A stretch of DNA of 64,000 bases, from positions 96,663,461 through 96,727,460 of the forward strand of contig CM044307.1 in NCBI GenBank assembly GCA_024291935.2, given 5' to 3'. The position numbers and the translations under genes are program-made. Shown here one piece after another: positions 31,645-43,080 of this stretch; the stretch's first letter is position 1; each line of letters opens with the position of its first letter. The notes beneath the pieces were generated by a model that did not search any database, had not been told where the DNA came from, and saw only the letters and a list, made by a program, of their open reading frames with translations. This stretch comes from Okapia johnstoni. Taxonomy: Eukaryota > Chordata > Mammalia > Artiodactyla > Giraffidae.

Positions 31645-33443
31645 CAGTTCAGTTCAGTCGCTCAGTTGTGTCCAACTCTTTGAGACCCCAGGGACTGCAG
31701 CACGCCAGGCTTCCCTGTCCATCCATCCATCTCCCGGAATTTACTCAAACTCATGTCCATTGAGTTGGTGATGCCATCCAGCTATCTCATCCTCTGTCGT
31801 CCCCTTCCTCTCCTGCCTTCAATCTTTCCCAGCATCAGGGTCTTTTCAAAAGAGTCAGTTCTTCGCATCAGGTGGCCAAAGTATTGGAGTTTCTGTTTTA
31901 GCATCAGTCCTTCCAATGAATATTCAAGACTGATTCCCTTTAGGATGGACTGGTTGGATCTCCTTGCTGTTGAAGCGACTCTCAAGAGTCTTCTCCAACA
32001 TCACAGTTCAAAAACATCAATTCTTTGGTGCTCACTTTTCTTTATAGTCCAACTCTTACATCCATACATGACCACTGGAAAAACCATAGCTTTGACTAGA
32101 CAGACCTTTGTTGGCAAAGTAATGTCTCTGCTTTTTAATATGCTGTCTAGGTTGTCATAAATTTCCTTCCAAAGAGTAAGCATCTTTTAATTTCATGGGT
32201 GCAGTCACCATCTGCAGTGATTTTGGAGCCCCCAAAAATAAAGTCTGTCACTGTTTCCATTGTTTCCCCATCTATTTGTCATGAAGTGATGTGACCAGAT
32301 GCCATGATCTTAGTTTTCTGAATGTTGAGCTTTAAGCCAACTTTTTCACTCTCCTCTTTCATTTTCATCAAGAGGCTCTTTAGTTCTACTTCACTTTCTG
32401 CCACAAGGGTGGTGTCATCTGCATATCTGAGGTTATTGATATTTCTCCCGGCAATCTTGATTCCAGCTTGTGTTTCTTCCATCCCAGCGTTTCTCATGAT
32501 GTACTCTGCATATAAGTTCAATAAGCAGGGTGACAATATACAGCCTTGACGTACTCCTTTTCCTATTTAGAACCAGTCTGTTGTTCCATGTCCAGTTCTC
32601 ACTGTTGCTTCCTGACCTGCATACAGGTTTCTCAGGAGGCAGGTCAGGTGGTCTCGTACTCCCAACTCTTGAAGAATTTTCCACAGTTTGTAGTGATCCA
32701 CACAGTCAAAGGCTTTGGCATAGTCAGTAAAGCAGATATTTTTCTGGAACTCTCTTGCTTTTTCAATGATCCAACAGATGTTGGCAAGTTGATCTCTAGT
32801 TCCCCTGCCTTTTCTAAATCCAGCTTGAACATTTGGAAGTTCACAGTTTACGTACTATTGAAGCCTGGCTTGGAGAATTTTGAGCATTACTTTCCTAGCG
32901 TGTGGGATGAGTGCAATTGTGCAGTAATTTGAGCATTCTTTGGCATCACCTTTCTTTGGGATTGGAATGAAAACTGACCTTTTCCAGTCCTGTGGCCACT
33001 GCTGAGTTTTCCAAATTTGCTTACATATTGAGAGCAGCACTTTCACAGCATCATCTTTTAGGATTTGAAATAGCTCAACTGGAATTCCATCACCTCCACT
33101 AGCTTTGTTTGTAGTGATGCTTCCTAAGGCCCACTTGACTTCTCATTCCAGGATGTCTGGCTCTAGGTGAGTGATGACACCATCGTGATTATCTGGGTCA
33201 TGAAGATCTTTTTTGTATAGTTCTTCTGTGTATTCTTGCCACCTCTTCTTAATATTTTCTGCTTCTGTTAGATCCATATCATTTTTGTCCTTTATTGTGC
33301 CCACCTTTGCATGAAATGTTCCCTTGGTATCTCTAATTTTCCTGAAGAGATCTCTAGTCTTTCCCATTCTATTGTTTTCCTCTATTTCTTTGCATTGATC
33401 ACTTAGGAAGGTTTTCTTATCTCTCCTTGCTGTTCTTTGCTAT
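31645..33443 (-). mobile_element. BovB LINE, longest copy (about 1.8 kb), 13-bp TSD
   Basis: Minus-strand, 5'-truncated BovB. The 3' terminus (cagttcagttcagtcgctca) is at 31645 and the truncation point near 33443. AAAAATTACATAT (31632-31644) and AAATATTACATAT (33444-33456) form a 13-bp TSD with one mismatch. It covers the linker after the endonuclease, the whole RT domain and the C-terminal domain, but no endonuclease. Confidence 0.95.
31782..33367 (-). pseudogene. BovB ORF2 reverse transcriptase remnant
   Basis: Read on the minus strand, the frames appear in protein order. 33367-33143 is the endonuclease-RT linker (MGKTRDLFRKIRDTKG). 33046-32855 is the RT N-terminal part (WPQDWKRSVFIPIPKKGD). 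32844-32644 and 32684-32433 are shifted pieces. 32536-32279 carries the catalytic motif YADD at residues 38-41 (bases 32414-32425). 32183-31782 is the C-terminal block. At least several stops and frameshifts separate the blocks. In an intact element this protein copies its own RNA at nicked target DNA; this copy cannot. Confidence 0.92.
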
Positions 33444-33534
33444 AAATATTACATATATACCACTTGAATTACATATTCCACTGGTGGCACATACTGTCCC
33501 ATACTTTTGGAAATATTAGTTTAAGATATTTATG

Positions 33535-33690
33535 AAGATTCTAGATTAGAGATTATGTACTCCTAAACTCCGAAGGGACTGTAGAAATTAGTTCATTTTA
33601 GACCTGAAGAAATAGAAAGAGAAAAAGGTTTAAGTGGTACTCCCAGCCATTCAGTGGTGACTAGGGTCCTCTTCCACCCTATTGCATCGC
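33535..33690 (-). repeat. Old SINE fossil (MIR/L3-like)
   Basis: 'ctccgaagggactgtagaaa', 'agacctgaagaaatagaaag' and 'cccagccattcagtggtgac' follow the same order as the old repeat at 17195. Family uncertain. Confidence 0.4.
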
Positions 33691-33779
33691 TCTCCATGAC
33701 ATATATTTGCTTATCTCTATCTGCCATTTGCAATTAAGTAAATCTTTTCTAGTATTTACCTAATTTTAAACTTTCCTTT

Positions 33780-34040
33780 TGCTTTTCTGGCCCACCTCAG
33801 ACTCATCTTGAGTGCTACCTCCTCCATGAATGCTTTATTTGTATTTCTCTTTTAGCATTTATTTGTCCTTTTTTCATTTGACGGCTCTCTTTTTGTACTT
33901 GTTTTGTATTTTCTACTTTTCTTGAACCTCAGTACAGAGCTTGGGTATAGAAACAGTCTTATTTTTGTACTTTCCTCTTATGGTACCCAGCATTATACCT
34001 GTAAGAGTTTGTGCTCAATAGGCTTTTTGCAATGAACTAT
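33780..34040 (+). repeat. L2 LINE 3' end
   Basis: 'gagtgctacctcctccatga', 'tcttatttttgtactttcct', 'ggtacccagcattatacctg', 'ttgtgctcaataggc' match L2 terminal order. Confidence 0.75.
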
Positions 34041-34585
34041 CTATTGAATCTTACTACTATTTGGGAACAAAGCAGTGGAAAATGTGATGCTGGTGGTCTT
34101 TCTATATTATGGGGCCCATCTGTTTGCTATTACCTGTTTCCCACCTGCTGTCATTACCAGCATAAAACTCCATCTGCTACTTTCTCTTCTCTTCCAAGCC
34201 TGACTTGGCACTAAATCTATCAGACTCCACTTTAGGTGTGCCTAGTCAGCATCGCTTTTCCTTAATGATTTTTTACTAATTAAAGGTCTGCTTTATTTTA
34301 TTTGCCTCTTGAGAGTATTTAAGATGTGAGCAAGGTAACCAATAGTGATTTCAAAACAATTTGTCTAAACTATTTGTAAAAATAGTACTAAGCAAAGCCA
34401 AAGACAGGGGCGAGGGGAGGAATATTAAGCAAGCATCCAGATTTGGAACTGAAGAAGAGGTTACAGATGAGAGAGAGTGACCTTGGGAAATCAATTAATG
34501 TTCCTTAAGATGAGAGAATTAGGTACAAAGTCTCTAAAGTCTTTTCTGAATGAAATATTTTCTATGGCAAATATTCATCCTTTAG
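34041..34585. other. Unique non-coding stretch
   Basis: Nothing recognised. The 67-codon frame at 34011-34214 has no known domain. Confidence 0.5.
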
Positions 34586-34589
34586 GACA

Positions 34590-34925
34590 ACTTTAATTCC
34601 ATCTCAACTCCACTTCCTTTACGAATCTTTCCTGACCTCCATCCTGATAAAAATGTGTCCCTTCTTTTAACTCCTACATGGCTTCATTCTCAACTATGTT
34701 ACAGAAATACCTTATCCTGAATCGTGGTCAAGTTAGCTCTTCAACTTGACTTGGTTTTACTCCATTACACTGACCCTCCCCTTAAGCTGTGGGTTCTTTA
34801 ATGCGTTCATAGAGACGTTGTAACTCTCCCAAAGGCCTAGCCAAGTGGATTATAGATAGTACACTGCAGTGCCGGCTGAATCACTATTTATTGAGTAAAT
34901 TAATGAATGAACTTGAAAATGACTG
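34590..34925 (+). repeat. L2 LINE 3' end
   Basis: 'atctcaactccacttccttt', 'gaatctttcctgacctccat', 'cccttaagctgtgggttctt' and 'tatttattgagtaaattaat' with a GAATGA tail are in L2 order. Confidence 0.7.
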
Positions 34926-35159
34926 AGTAAGTGAATGAATGAATAACATCATAATAATTCTGTTCTGAAGGAAATAAAAACCAAAAATGCTACTGAACTA
35001 ACTGAATAATGAAAGAAGTTAATGCTAGGGCTATGAATTTTGGTCACCATGGAAACCAACTCCAGAAAGTAAATATAATAATTATTTAAACATAATAGCA
35101 ACATATAGTGTGGTTAATATGTAAATACAGTAGTGTATGTAGAAGGAGAGGTCATGCTA

Positions 35160-35390
35160 CGGAGTGACTGGGAGCACAGATTCTAGAGATAGATCTGGCT
35201 TTTGTTCTGGCTATTATATTTTGTATAACCTTGGGAAAGGTATGCATATAACTCTGTCTCAACTTTATTATCATCTGTAACATGGGAACATTTACTTCAT
35301 AGAGTTATTGTGAAAGTTAGATGACTACCTGGCAACCTGGCACATATTAAGTGCTCAATAAATGTTAATTTATTTTACAATTAGTACTGA
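35160..35390 (+). repeat. MIR SINE, nearly complete
   Basis: 'gagcacagattctagagata', 'ataaccttgggaaaggtatg', 'ttatcatctgtaacatggga', 'atagagttattgtgaaagtt', 'aagtgctcaataaatgttaa' are in full MIR order. Confidence 0.88.
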
Positions 35391-36234
35391 CATTTCAATA
35401 TGTCTGTCCTTTAGTACGTAAAATGAGAGTAATAATGAAAGCTTTCTCCAGGAAGATTGTGAGGATTTTTTTTTTTTTTTTTGCTCTTATGGCCATTGAA
35501 TATGTTCTACTTACATCATTATATTGAACAAAAATAACTTAAACATAGCTAAAAAGCACAGAGGAATTTTTAAGGTGACCTGGATTCTTACTCACCTCAG
35601 GCCAGTTTATTTTTCCAATCTAAGAATCCTACAATATGTGCTTGTTACAAAACTGACATAACATAAACTGAATACTGTACTTATCTTAATATATACATAT
35701 CAGACACAAAATTAATGAGCATGAAAATTTTCCCTTAATGCTTCAGAAGAAAATTCTACAACATTCTTGAAACCTACCAGAACCCTGTGGGGTCCTCCCA
35801 GGTACAAACCCTTTCTGTGTCCCCCATTTGGATCTTCCCTGAGTTCCAAACAGCAGATACAAACAGTTACTAGCTAGAGACTGGAGGTAATACGGAAACA
35901 AAGGAGAAACAAACAGTCAAGAACAAATAGTGCGAAATGGGGCAGAGTCCTGGCTCCCCCTCAAGGGATATACAGAGCAAGATTTTTGAGATTTTTCTGC
36001 TGGAACTCTGCCCCACCCTCCAGGTAGAGGATGGTAAATTCAGGCTGAACACAAGATTCCTGGAACACGCCCTGTTACCTCACCACAAAGCGATCAGAAG
36101 AAAATTACACTCCCTGCAGCCCTCAACCCAAAGTTTTCCTATAAAAACGTCACCCTGAAAACCATAGGAAGTCCAGGGCTTCTGAGCACAAGTCACCCAC
36201 CCTCCATGTATAGCCCTGAAGTAAACCTTTCCCT
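35391..36234. other. AT-rich unique stretch with (T)17
   Basis: (T)17 lies at 35466-35482. The frame at 35937-36158 has no known domain. No element recognised. Confidence 0.5.
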
Positions 36235-36242
36235 CTGCTCCC

Positions 36243-36446
36243 AGGTGGTGCAGTGCTAAAGAATCTGCCTGTCAAGGCAGGAGACATGGGTTCAATGCCC
36301 GGTTAGGGAAAATCCCCTGAAGAAGGAAATGGTGACCCACTCCAGTATTCTTGCCTGGAAAATCCCATGGACAGAGAAGCCTGGTGGGCTACAGTCCATG
36401 AAGTCGCAAAAGAGTTGACACGACTGAGCGACTAACAGTTTCACGT
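36243..36446 (+). repeat. Bov-tA SINE with 8-bp TSD
   Basis: 'aggtggtgcagtgctaaaga', 'gacatgggttcaatgcccgg', 'actccagtattcttgcctgg', 'gacacgactgagcgactaac'. TCTGCTCC at 36235-36242 and 36447-36454 is a perfect duplication. The first few head bases are missing. Confidence 0.94.
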
Positions 36447-36599
36447 TCTGCTCCAAACACTGATGATTCTGTTTGTTTGGCCTCACTATGCACTGGGTCC
36501 ATGAATCTGCATTTGATAATATTCTTACTTCAAAAACATCTTCCTCTTGGAAGCAACCAAATGCCTTCCCCAAATTTGTCAGTTAATGTTAATTCTGTG

Positions 36600-36830
36600 A
36601 GGATGAAATTTGTAATTAGGGCCCAGATGCCAGTTTCCATTCTGGCTCTACCAAATTCCTAGCCATATAAAATCAAATGTGTTACTGCATGTTATCTAAA
36701 CCTCAGCTTCTCTATCTGTAATCCAAGAGTAATAGCAACATCTGTACTTAGAGGGTTACTGTAAGGATGAAGTAAAAATTGCATAGAAGGCACTAAGCAC
36801 TGAGTGTGTGGTAGATAATAAATGATCAAT
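36600..36830 (+). repeat. MIR SINE
   Basis: 'gggcccagatgccagtttcc', 'aaacctcagcttctctatct', 'gtaatccaagagtaatagca', 'gagggttactgtaaggatga', 'ataataaatgatcaat' follow MIR order with moderate divergence. Confidence 0.75.
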
Positions 36831-36842
36831 CCATGGGATTGA

Positions 36843-37039
36843 TTTTTTTTTTTTGGATGAAATACACTTGCAATTATACCAACAAAACAGTAAAGTAAGT
36901 CCATTTAGGCATACTGCATTTCATAAAGAGGTTCCAGGTTTCTACAATACCAACTGATTGAACAATTAGAGGAATTTTTTTTTTTTTTTAATGAAAGGTA
37001 AAATTTTGCTTGAGCTGTAAATAGTCTTTTTTTTTTTTT
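36843..37039. repeat. Cluster of three T-tracts
   Basis: (T)12 at 36843-36854, (T)15 at 36975-36989 and (T)13 at 37027-37039 within 200 bp. No tailed element could be assigned to them. Confidence 0.9.
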
Positions 37040-38122
37040 AACAAGGCTTTACAGATCCTGAGATGAAGTCTTGCTATTATCTCTCTCATTGCTGAAAGAC
37101 TGACAGTCCACAGAATTGTTTCCCTAAATGTAGGCAGTTATATTTTGTGAGTAACAGGGAGGAGAGAGAGGTGTTATAGCAAGGATACAGGAGTGTTTTG
37201 AAGCCATAGGATCTCTAACACCTTGCCCAGTGGAAGAGATATAAGCCCTCGTAACATCTCCACCTGACAGCACCCAGAACTGAAGGGCTGCTTCAAGGTC
37301 AGCACATGCATTTACATCTACCTTTTCTGCCCCCATTTTCCTGACTTCTCACTTCAATGACCACAGCAGGAGCAAGTATAAGAAAACACATGAAAAATTC
37401 AAGAACACAGCAGAATTCAGTGATACAACAAGGTGACTTTTCAGGAAGCTTTAAACCATAAGAAATGTCTCTTGGGAAAAAAGAAAAAGGAGTCAAAACT
37501 TAAGCAGTTTGACACAAAATATTTCTCTAAGATATTTCAGATAAATTGATGATTTAAGATGATAAGATGACAAACAACCCCAGATTTAGTGATGAGCAGA
37601 GAAATGCCCTCTAATTTTTGTGACCTTCTTGAGCTCTGCTCTAATTCACAGCATCTCCACTGACAGCTCGCTGAGCTATGTATGTATATCTTTTTATTTC
37701 CACACAGGAACCATGCTTAGAAGCCCATAAGCTGTTCAAAAATGCCAGGCTCCCAGCCGCCATTCTCCTAAGACACAGCATATCCATAATTTCTTCATAT
37801 ATTTTTATAAATGACTCCTATGTGTGGGGAAGACTTTATGAGGCCATCATAAATGTCTGATTTGAAACCACCCATTACCTATTACCATCCCCTGTCACCC
37901 GCCTGTGCATAGAGAAGGCAAGCCCATAGAAATGTCATAAAAGAAAAATGAAATAGTACAAAAAGATGAGGGGAAAGACAATTGCTTAGCTCTAAAAATG
38001 AAAAGTACTGGGTATAACTGTATATCATTCATATTAGGTCATTAAACTAGGGGCCGCAGAGAAGGACTGAAAACCCTGGTACTGAGCATACTATAACCAT
38101 TTGATTCTTTCTCATTCCCCTT
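37040..38122. other. Unique non-coding stretch
   Basis: No repeat family or gene recognised over ~1.1 kb. Confidence 0.5.
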
Positions 38123-38186
38123 CTCCCTCTCTCCTTCCCTCCCTCTCTCCTTCCCTCCCTCTCTCCTTCCCTCCCTCTCTCCTTCC
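38123..38186. repeat. Polypyrimidine minisatellite, four perfect 16-bp units
   Basis: CTCCCTCTCTCCTTCC is repeated exactly at 38123, 38139, 38155 and 38171; the fifth unit decays after CTCC. Wholly pyrimidine on the plus strand. Perfect identity suggests recent expansion and likely length polymorphism. Confidence 0.97.
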
Positions 38187-38190
38187 CTCC

Positions 38191-38744
38191 ATCTCTCTCA
38201 GTCTTCCTCTGTCCCTCATGTGAAAACCCTATTATTCAAAGAACAAAAGCAAACCTGTTTGAGGAAAGAAAAAAAAACGAATATTTCTTTCAATCCATTA
38301 TTCTTCCACAATTGTGAAAGCTGTTAAGTGATCCCTGCACCACAGAATACCACGGAATAGTCTGAGCACTCTAATGAAGACATTTCATCAAGTAGTTGCT
38401 TCAATTAGAAAAATTACCTAGATTGGATAATCAGATCTTCTTTATTGAGAAGCTGTTTCTAACCCTCTTGTACAAGAAGGTATGAAAATGGATAGATTTG
38501 AAACTGTGTTTATTCCAGAACTTGTTTATTCTCAGCTCGAAATGTTGAGATCTGGGGTCAGCTGGTCAGAATCCTTTTTATCAAAGGATGGAGGAGTCAT
38601 GGAGAATGAGCTCGTTCTAAGAAGAGAAGCTGGGACAAGAGGTAACTTCCAGGAAAATGGACCAGAGTGTCAGGGGGAAGATAATTCTAGGAAAGTCGGT
38701 GCTAGATTTTTAGCTTATCATTTTCCAACCACTCACTGACTCTC
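38191..38744. other. Unique non-coding stretch
   Basis: An 85-codon plus-strand frame (38482-38739) without a known domain. No repeat recognised. Confidence 0.45.
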
Positions 38745-38949
38745 TTCCTGAAAGCAGCTTTCTTGAGTCCACAGCACACACTGTACTTCCATTATCATTC
38801 CCCCTCACAGCATCTGTAGTCTTCCTCCTAATAAAGTAATATATTTGTTGTTATGTTTACCAGCTTAATGCCTGTTCTTTCTACTTGATTGGAGGCTCCT
38901 TGAGGCCAGGGATCATGTCTGTTTTGTTTCGTATCTCCTTATTGCTCTG

Positions 38950-39076
38950 GGTTTCCCAGGTGGCACTAGTGGTAAAGAATCTGCCTTCCAGTGGGAGATG
39001 CGGGAGACTGGGGTTTGGTCACGGGGTCAGGAAGATCCCCTGGAGGAGGAAATGTCTGACTGAACAGCTGAGCCTG
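38950..39076 (+). repeat. Bov-tA SINE, truncated body, 10-bp TSD
   Basis: Head 'gtttcccaggtggcactagt', 'ggtaaagaatctgcc', 'gtcaggaagatcccctggag', then abrupt loss of the Bov-A middle. TATTGCTCTG flanks it at 38940-38949 and 39077-39086. Confidence 0.85.
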
Positions 39077-39086
39077 TATTGCTCTG

Positions 39087-39308
39087 CTCTGATGCTCTCA
39101 GCGGCTTGGTCACTTCTAACTCTTTGCAAATCCATGGGCTGCAGCCCACTAGGCTCCTTTGTTCATGGGATTTTCCAGACAAGAATACTGGAATGGGTTG
39201 CTATTTCCTCTTCCAGGAGATCTTCCCAACCCAGGGATTGAAACCACATCTCCTGTGTCTCCTGCACTGGGAGGCAGAGTCTTTACCACTGAGTTACCTG
39301 GGAAGCCC
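39087..39308 (-). repeat. Bov-tA SINE, opposite orientation
   Basis: 'acttctaactctttgcaaat', 'acaagaatactggaatgggt', 'ccaacccagggattgaaacc', 'ctgagttacctgggaagccc'. It begins immediately after the right TSD copy of the preceding plus-strand Bov-tA, giving a tail-to-tail inverted pair. Confidence 0.93.
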
Positions 39309-39365
39309 TATCCCCCTAATACATAGCCTATGTACTTATTGAATGAATGAGCATATGAATGCATG

Positions 39366-40640
39366 AGTACTAGGAGAAAGAGGGAGGGGCTTTGATATAA
39401 AGAGAGAATAATGAACAAAAAATCAGATACACTGAGAACAAAAATCACATCGTCATTAGCTTCAATTACATTCATGGGGTAGGACACGGCACACGTAGTG
39501 CAGAGCTGTATCTTTGATATCAAGCATTGACATCTTTCTACCAGACACTAGATCACTAGATGCCACAACCAGCAGCAAAGATGTTGTCTCTAGGAAGGGA
39601 AGGGGAACATAGTTACACTGTGCTCTAAATAGCACTAAAAAAAGGCAATGAAGGAGAAAAGAACTTGATGCTTTATATAGAGAAAAATAGCCCAGAAGAT
39701 TATTTTGGGGGCCCACACAAGATACCCCAGGAAATTCTCTGGATTATTTGGGGAATATTTGAGAAAAGCTCAAAATTTACGTTTATAAATTGATTTTGAG
39801 ATTTTATAATCACACTTAAAAACATTAACTGATGTACTGCTAAGAGAAGAAAGCAATCTGTAGATGAACATTATAAAGTCATGTTCCTATATGCATGCAT
39901 ATGTTGGAAAGGACAGGAAATTTATTTATAATACATTCATAGTGTATTATATAGTATATATTATTTTGAAAAGTGACATAGATAGTTCTATTTATCTTTT
40001 CTTTAAAGGCTTGTCTTTATTTTGTTAAGCGAAAAATCATTGTGCAATCTTAATGAGTCTGTAACATATTTACATTACAGTTGAAGTATGTTGCAGTGTG
40101 CAAGGAAAACATAATGCCCAGCCAGCACGGTACAGTGGGAGCCACGTGCCACAGAGACACACTGATCTGTGAGTTCACAGTGCTGCAAAATTAGCATTTA
40201 TCTGTATTTCTAATCTTCCCCCACTGAACAAGGAATCCTTATGCTTATATTTTAAGAGTTTTAAAGATGTGCTCTTTTTTGAAAACTAGTAAGAAAGGAA
40301 AAACAAATCATGCTCATTTCAGTGTGCTAACTTGAGAACAGAGAGAAAAAGGTAAAAGAGTACAGGGTCACTTATAAAAGCAGGGACACAATGACCCAGT
40401 GAGATAATGTGATGGTACAGTTCCTCTTTCTTACATTCTTTTCTGCAAGTGATCACTTCTACTCTTAGACCAACTATGATCTCTGAGTAGATCATAGAAA
40501 ATAAAGGTTTTAAGTAGAAAATAAAAGTTTTTTGGAGGGAACAGAAAGAGTGAATATGATCAGTAGAAATAGGATCAGATAGTGAATAATATGCAGTTCT
40601 TATGTAGATCAGGTAGGCATAATCCTATTAACCACCGCCC
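39366..40640. other. AT-rich unique stretch
   Basis: No repeat or gene recognised. Contains AT-dinucleotide-rich sequence around 39930-39970. Confidence 0.5.
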
Positions 40641-40647
40641 CCCCCAC

Positions 40648-40674
<27 letters not shown>
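40638..40674. repeat. C-run followed by (AC)13 microsatellite
   Basis: C-run at 40638-40645, then (AC)13 at 40649-40674. Short frames across it in several directions are repeat artefacts. Confidence 0.97.
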
Positions 40675-40679
<5 letters not shown>

Positions 40680-41994
40680 GCAAGATGGGACACGGTCCAC
40701 AGGCACCTCTGTGTCTTTGCACAGAGGAGTTCCCCTGCCTGGAAGATGCTCTCTGCAGTTTTCCTCCTTGCTCCTTCTCATCTATCCAAGAGGAGTAGAT
40801 ACCTGATAGCTTTTGATTATGCCCTAAGGAATCTTTTACCATCAAGTGGGATAACAATTTGAAGAGTTGAAAAGTTAAGAAAGCTACTCAACGGCTGTTT
40901 TCAATACAAGCAAAGCCAAAGATGGGTTGCTCTTCCCCACTCCACCTCCAGTTTTTGCCTTCCATCCAGTTGTTTCAGCTTCAGTGGCACAATTAAAAAC
41001 AGCAGTGACCACAAACAGGACCTACCGACCCAAAGAAACAAACAGCAGACCTTCTCAAGTGCCCATTTGTTACTGCACTGGACTCTGGAGAGATGAATAG
41101 TTTAGGATTTTGATGGCAGAGACTTGGGTCTTTTAAAATGCAAAGTGAGAGTCACAGGAAGAAAGAAGTTGGCTTTACCCAGGGTAGTTTCCGCATCTGA
41201 TCCTCTGGTTTCTCACTATGCCCTATGGCCTTATTCACAGTATTTCCTCTGCCCACAAAGTGGCTCAACATCCGTGCACATGACAGTGTGTCATCTGTTG
41301 ATTATTTCTTAACAATATCTCCCCTTAATAATGACTGAAGACCTAAAAAAATTTTTCTTAAAGCCGTCAGTCTCTGTGGAGAAGAAGACAGGGAAAATTT
41401 AAGTGTACACAAACATGGGAGAGAGCACACCAGCCACATGTGATTACCATGCAGAGAGGCTTTGTAACAAAGACCAAATCCTTCTTCGATCTAGAGGTTA
41501 AGTACTTCACCAAACAAGTTTCCCAACCTACTGCAACCATCCCAGGCAGACAAAATCACCCCAATTATAGAACTCCTATAATACTTTGGTTTTGCACCAA
41601 AAACAACAATGAACGTTAAACCTCAATATTAAAGTTAGATGTGGTCTTGCTATGACTCCAGGTAAAGTGCAAGCTTCTCCACTAGGGGATATGTCTCATA
41701 CATCTTGGTCTTCAGAGCTTCTGACTTAATTCTTGGTACTTGGGAAGTTTTGATAAACAATTACAGATAAAATAATCCAAAGAGAACTTTAGTACCTTTT
41801 ACTTTATAAATATACATGTTATCATATAGCTGAATAACAATGTTTGAATTAATACGAAGGACCCATATCTCTAATTCTTTCATACACAATTTCATGGATA
41901 TCTATTGTCTCACTGAAGTATAATTCTAATCATGCCATTTTCCCACTCAAAAAAAAGATAAAACTTAAGTAAATTGCTCCCCATTACCTGGAGA
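40675..41994. other. Unique non-coding stretch
   Basis: No element recognised over 1.3 kb. The 62-codon frame 41124-41312 has no known domain. Confidence 0.5.
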
Positions 41995-43080
41995 AATCTG
42001 GGTTCCCCTTAAAATCTGCTCATCCCCAGTCTTCTCCATCTTTACCCACTCATCCAATATCTAGGAGCCATTCTTGATTTCTCTCCTTCCCTCCTGTCAC
42101 TCATGATCAACTCCTATCAAATCTGCCTCCAAAATACACCTAAAGTCTGTCCACTTTACCTCCTCTGTTACTTTCCTAATCTCAGGTACCAGCACCACTT
42201 ACTCAATTCTCAAAATAGCTTTCTTATTAGTTAGTAAAACTTGTCTCACTGTTCTTAGTCTTGCCCATCTCTAATCCACTTTTCACATAAAAGGGCAGTG
42301 GAATGAACTTAAAAAAACTGTGCATTCATATTTCAATGCATTCTAATTAAAGCATTTTATTACCTTTCATTGTACTTAGGGAAATACAGAAACTCCTTAC
42401 CATCATCTTGATAGCTCTCTTTGACCTGGCCCGCCCTATGTTTACCTCACTTGACCACATCATCCATTACTGCTCTTGTTCCTTGACCATTACTTTTCAG
42501 CCACACTACTAATTTCAACCTGAAGCCTGTTCCCCTCCCCAGGACAGTTCTTCTCAAGGACTTTCTCATGCATGCTTCCTTCTTGTCTCAGCCTTAATGT
42601 CACCTCCTCAAGTCTTCCTGGATGACCTAATGGCTGCCCCATTCCTGCTGTCATCTCACTGTCCATTGCATTTTCTTCCCAGCTCTTACCACTTGATATT
42701 GCCTTGTTTGCTTTCTTGATTTTTTGGGCTTCCCTGGTGGCTCAGATGGTAAAGAAACTGCCTGCAATGTGGGAGACCTGGGTTCAATCCCTGGGTTGGG
42801 AAGATCCCCTGGAGAAGAGATGGCAACCCACTCCAGTATTCTTGCCTGGAGAATCCCATGAACAGAGGAGCCTGGCAGGCTACAGTCCACGGGGATCACA
42901 AAGAGTCGGACATGACTGAATGACTAAGCACAGCATCCACTTCCAGTGAAATAGAATATTGGGCCCTCTCCATCTTGCTTGGAAGATGGAATCACACTGA
43001 ATTCCATTGCCTGGGACAACACCTGACACATGGTGGATGCTCCATAAATATTCACTGAGTGAATAAAAGAATGTGGTCCA
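41995..43080 (+). repeat. L2 LINE, about 1.1 kb, split by Bov-tA
   Basis: Extended L2 3' sequence: 'ggagccattcttgatttctc', 'tccacttttcacataaaagg', 'tttgacctggcccgccctat', 'aatgtcacctcctcaagtct', 'acttgatattgccttgtttg', then after the SINE 'acacctgacacatggtggat' and 'aaatattcactgagtgaata'. The longest L2 remnant in the window; it includes 3' UTR and perhaps the end of the eroded ORF. Confidence 0.8.
42727..42935 (+). repeat. Bov-tA SINE nested in L2
   Basis: Full-length: 'gggcttccctggtggctcag', 'gttcaatccctgggttggga', 'actccagtattcttgcctgg', 'gagtcggacatgactgaatg'. No clear TSD seen. Confidence 0.95.

Larger units (their letters stand above)
38745..39365 (+). repeat. L2 LINE 3' end split by two Bov-tA copies
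   Basis: Left: 'tgtttaccagcttaatgcct', 'ggaggctccttgaggccagg', 'gatcatgtctgttttgtttc'. Right (from 39309): 'ctaatacatagcctatgtac', 'ttattgaatgaatgagcata'. The parts are consecutive in L2. Confidence 0.75.

Noticed and set aside
38482..38739. 85-codon plus-strand frame as a small gene
   Set aside because: No homologue recognised, no promoter or splice context, and its length is expected by chance in 64 kb.
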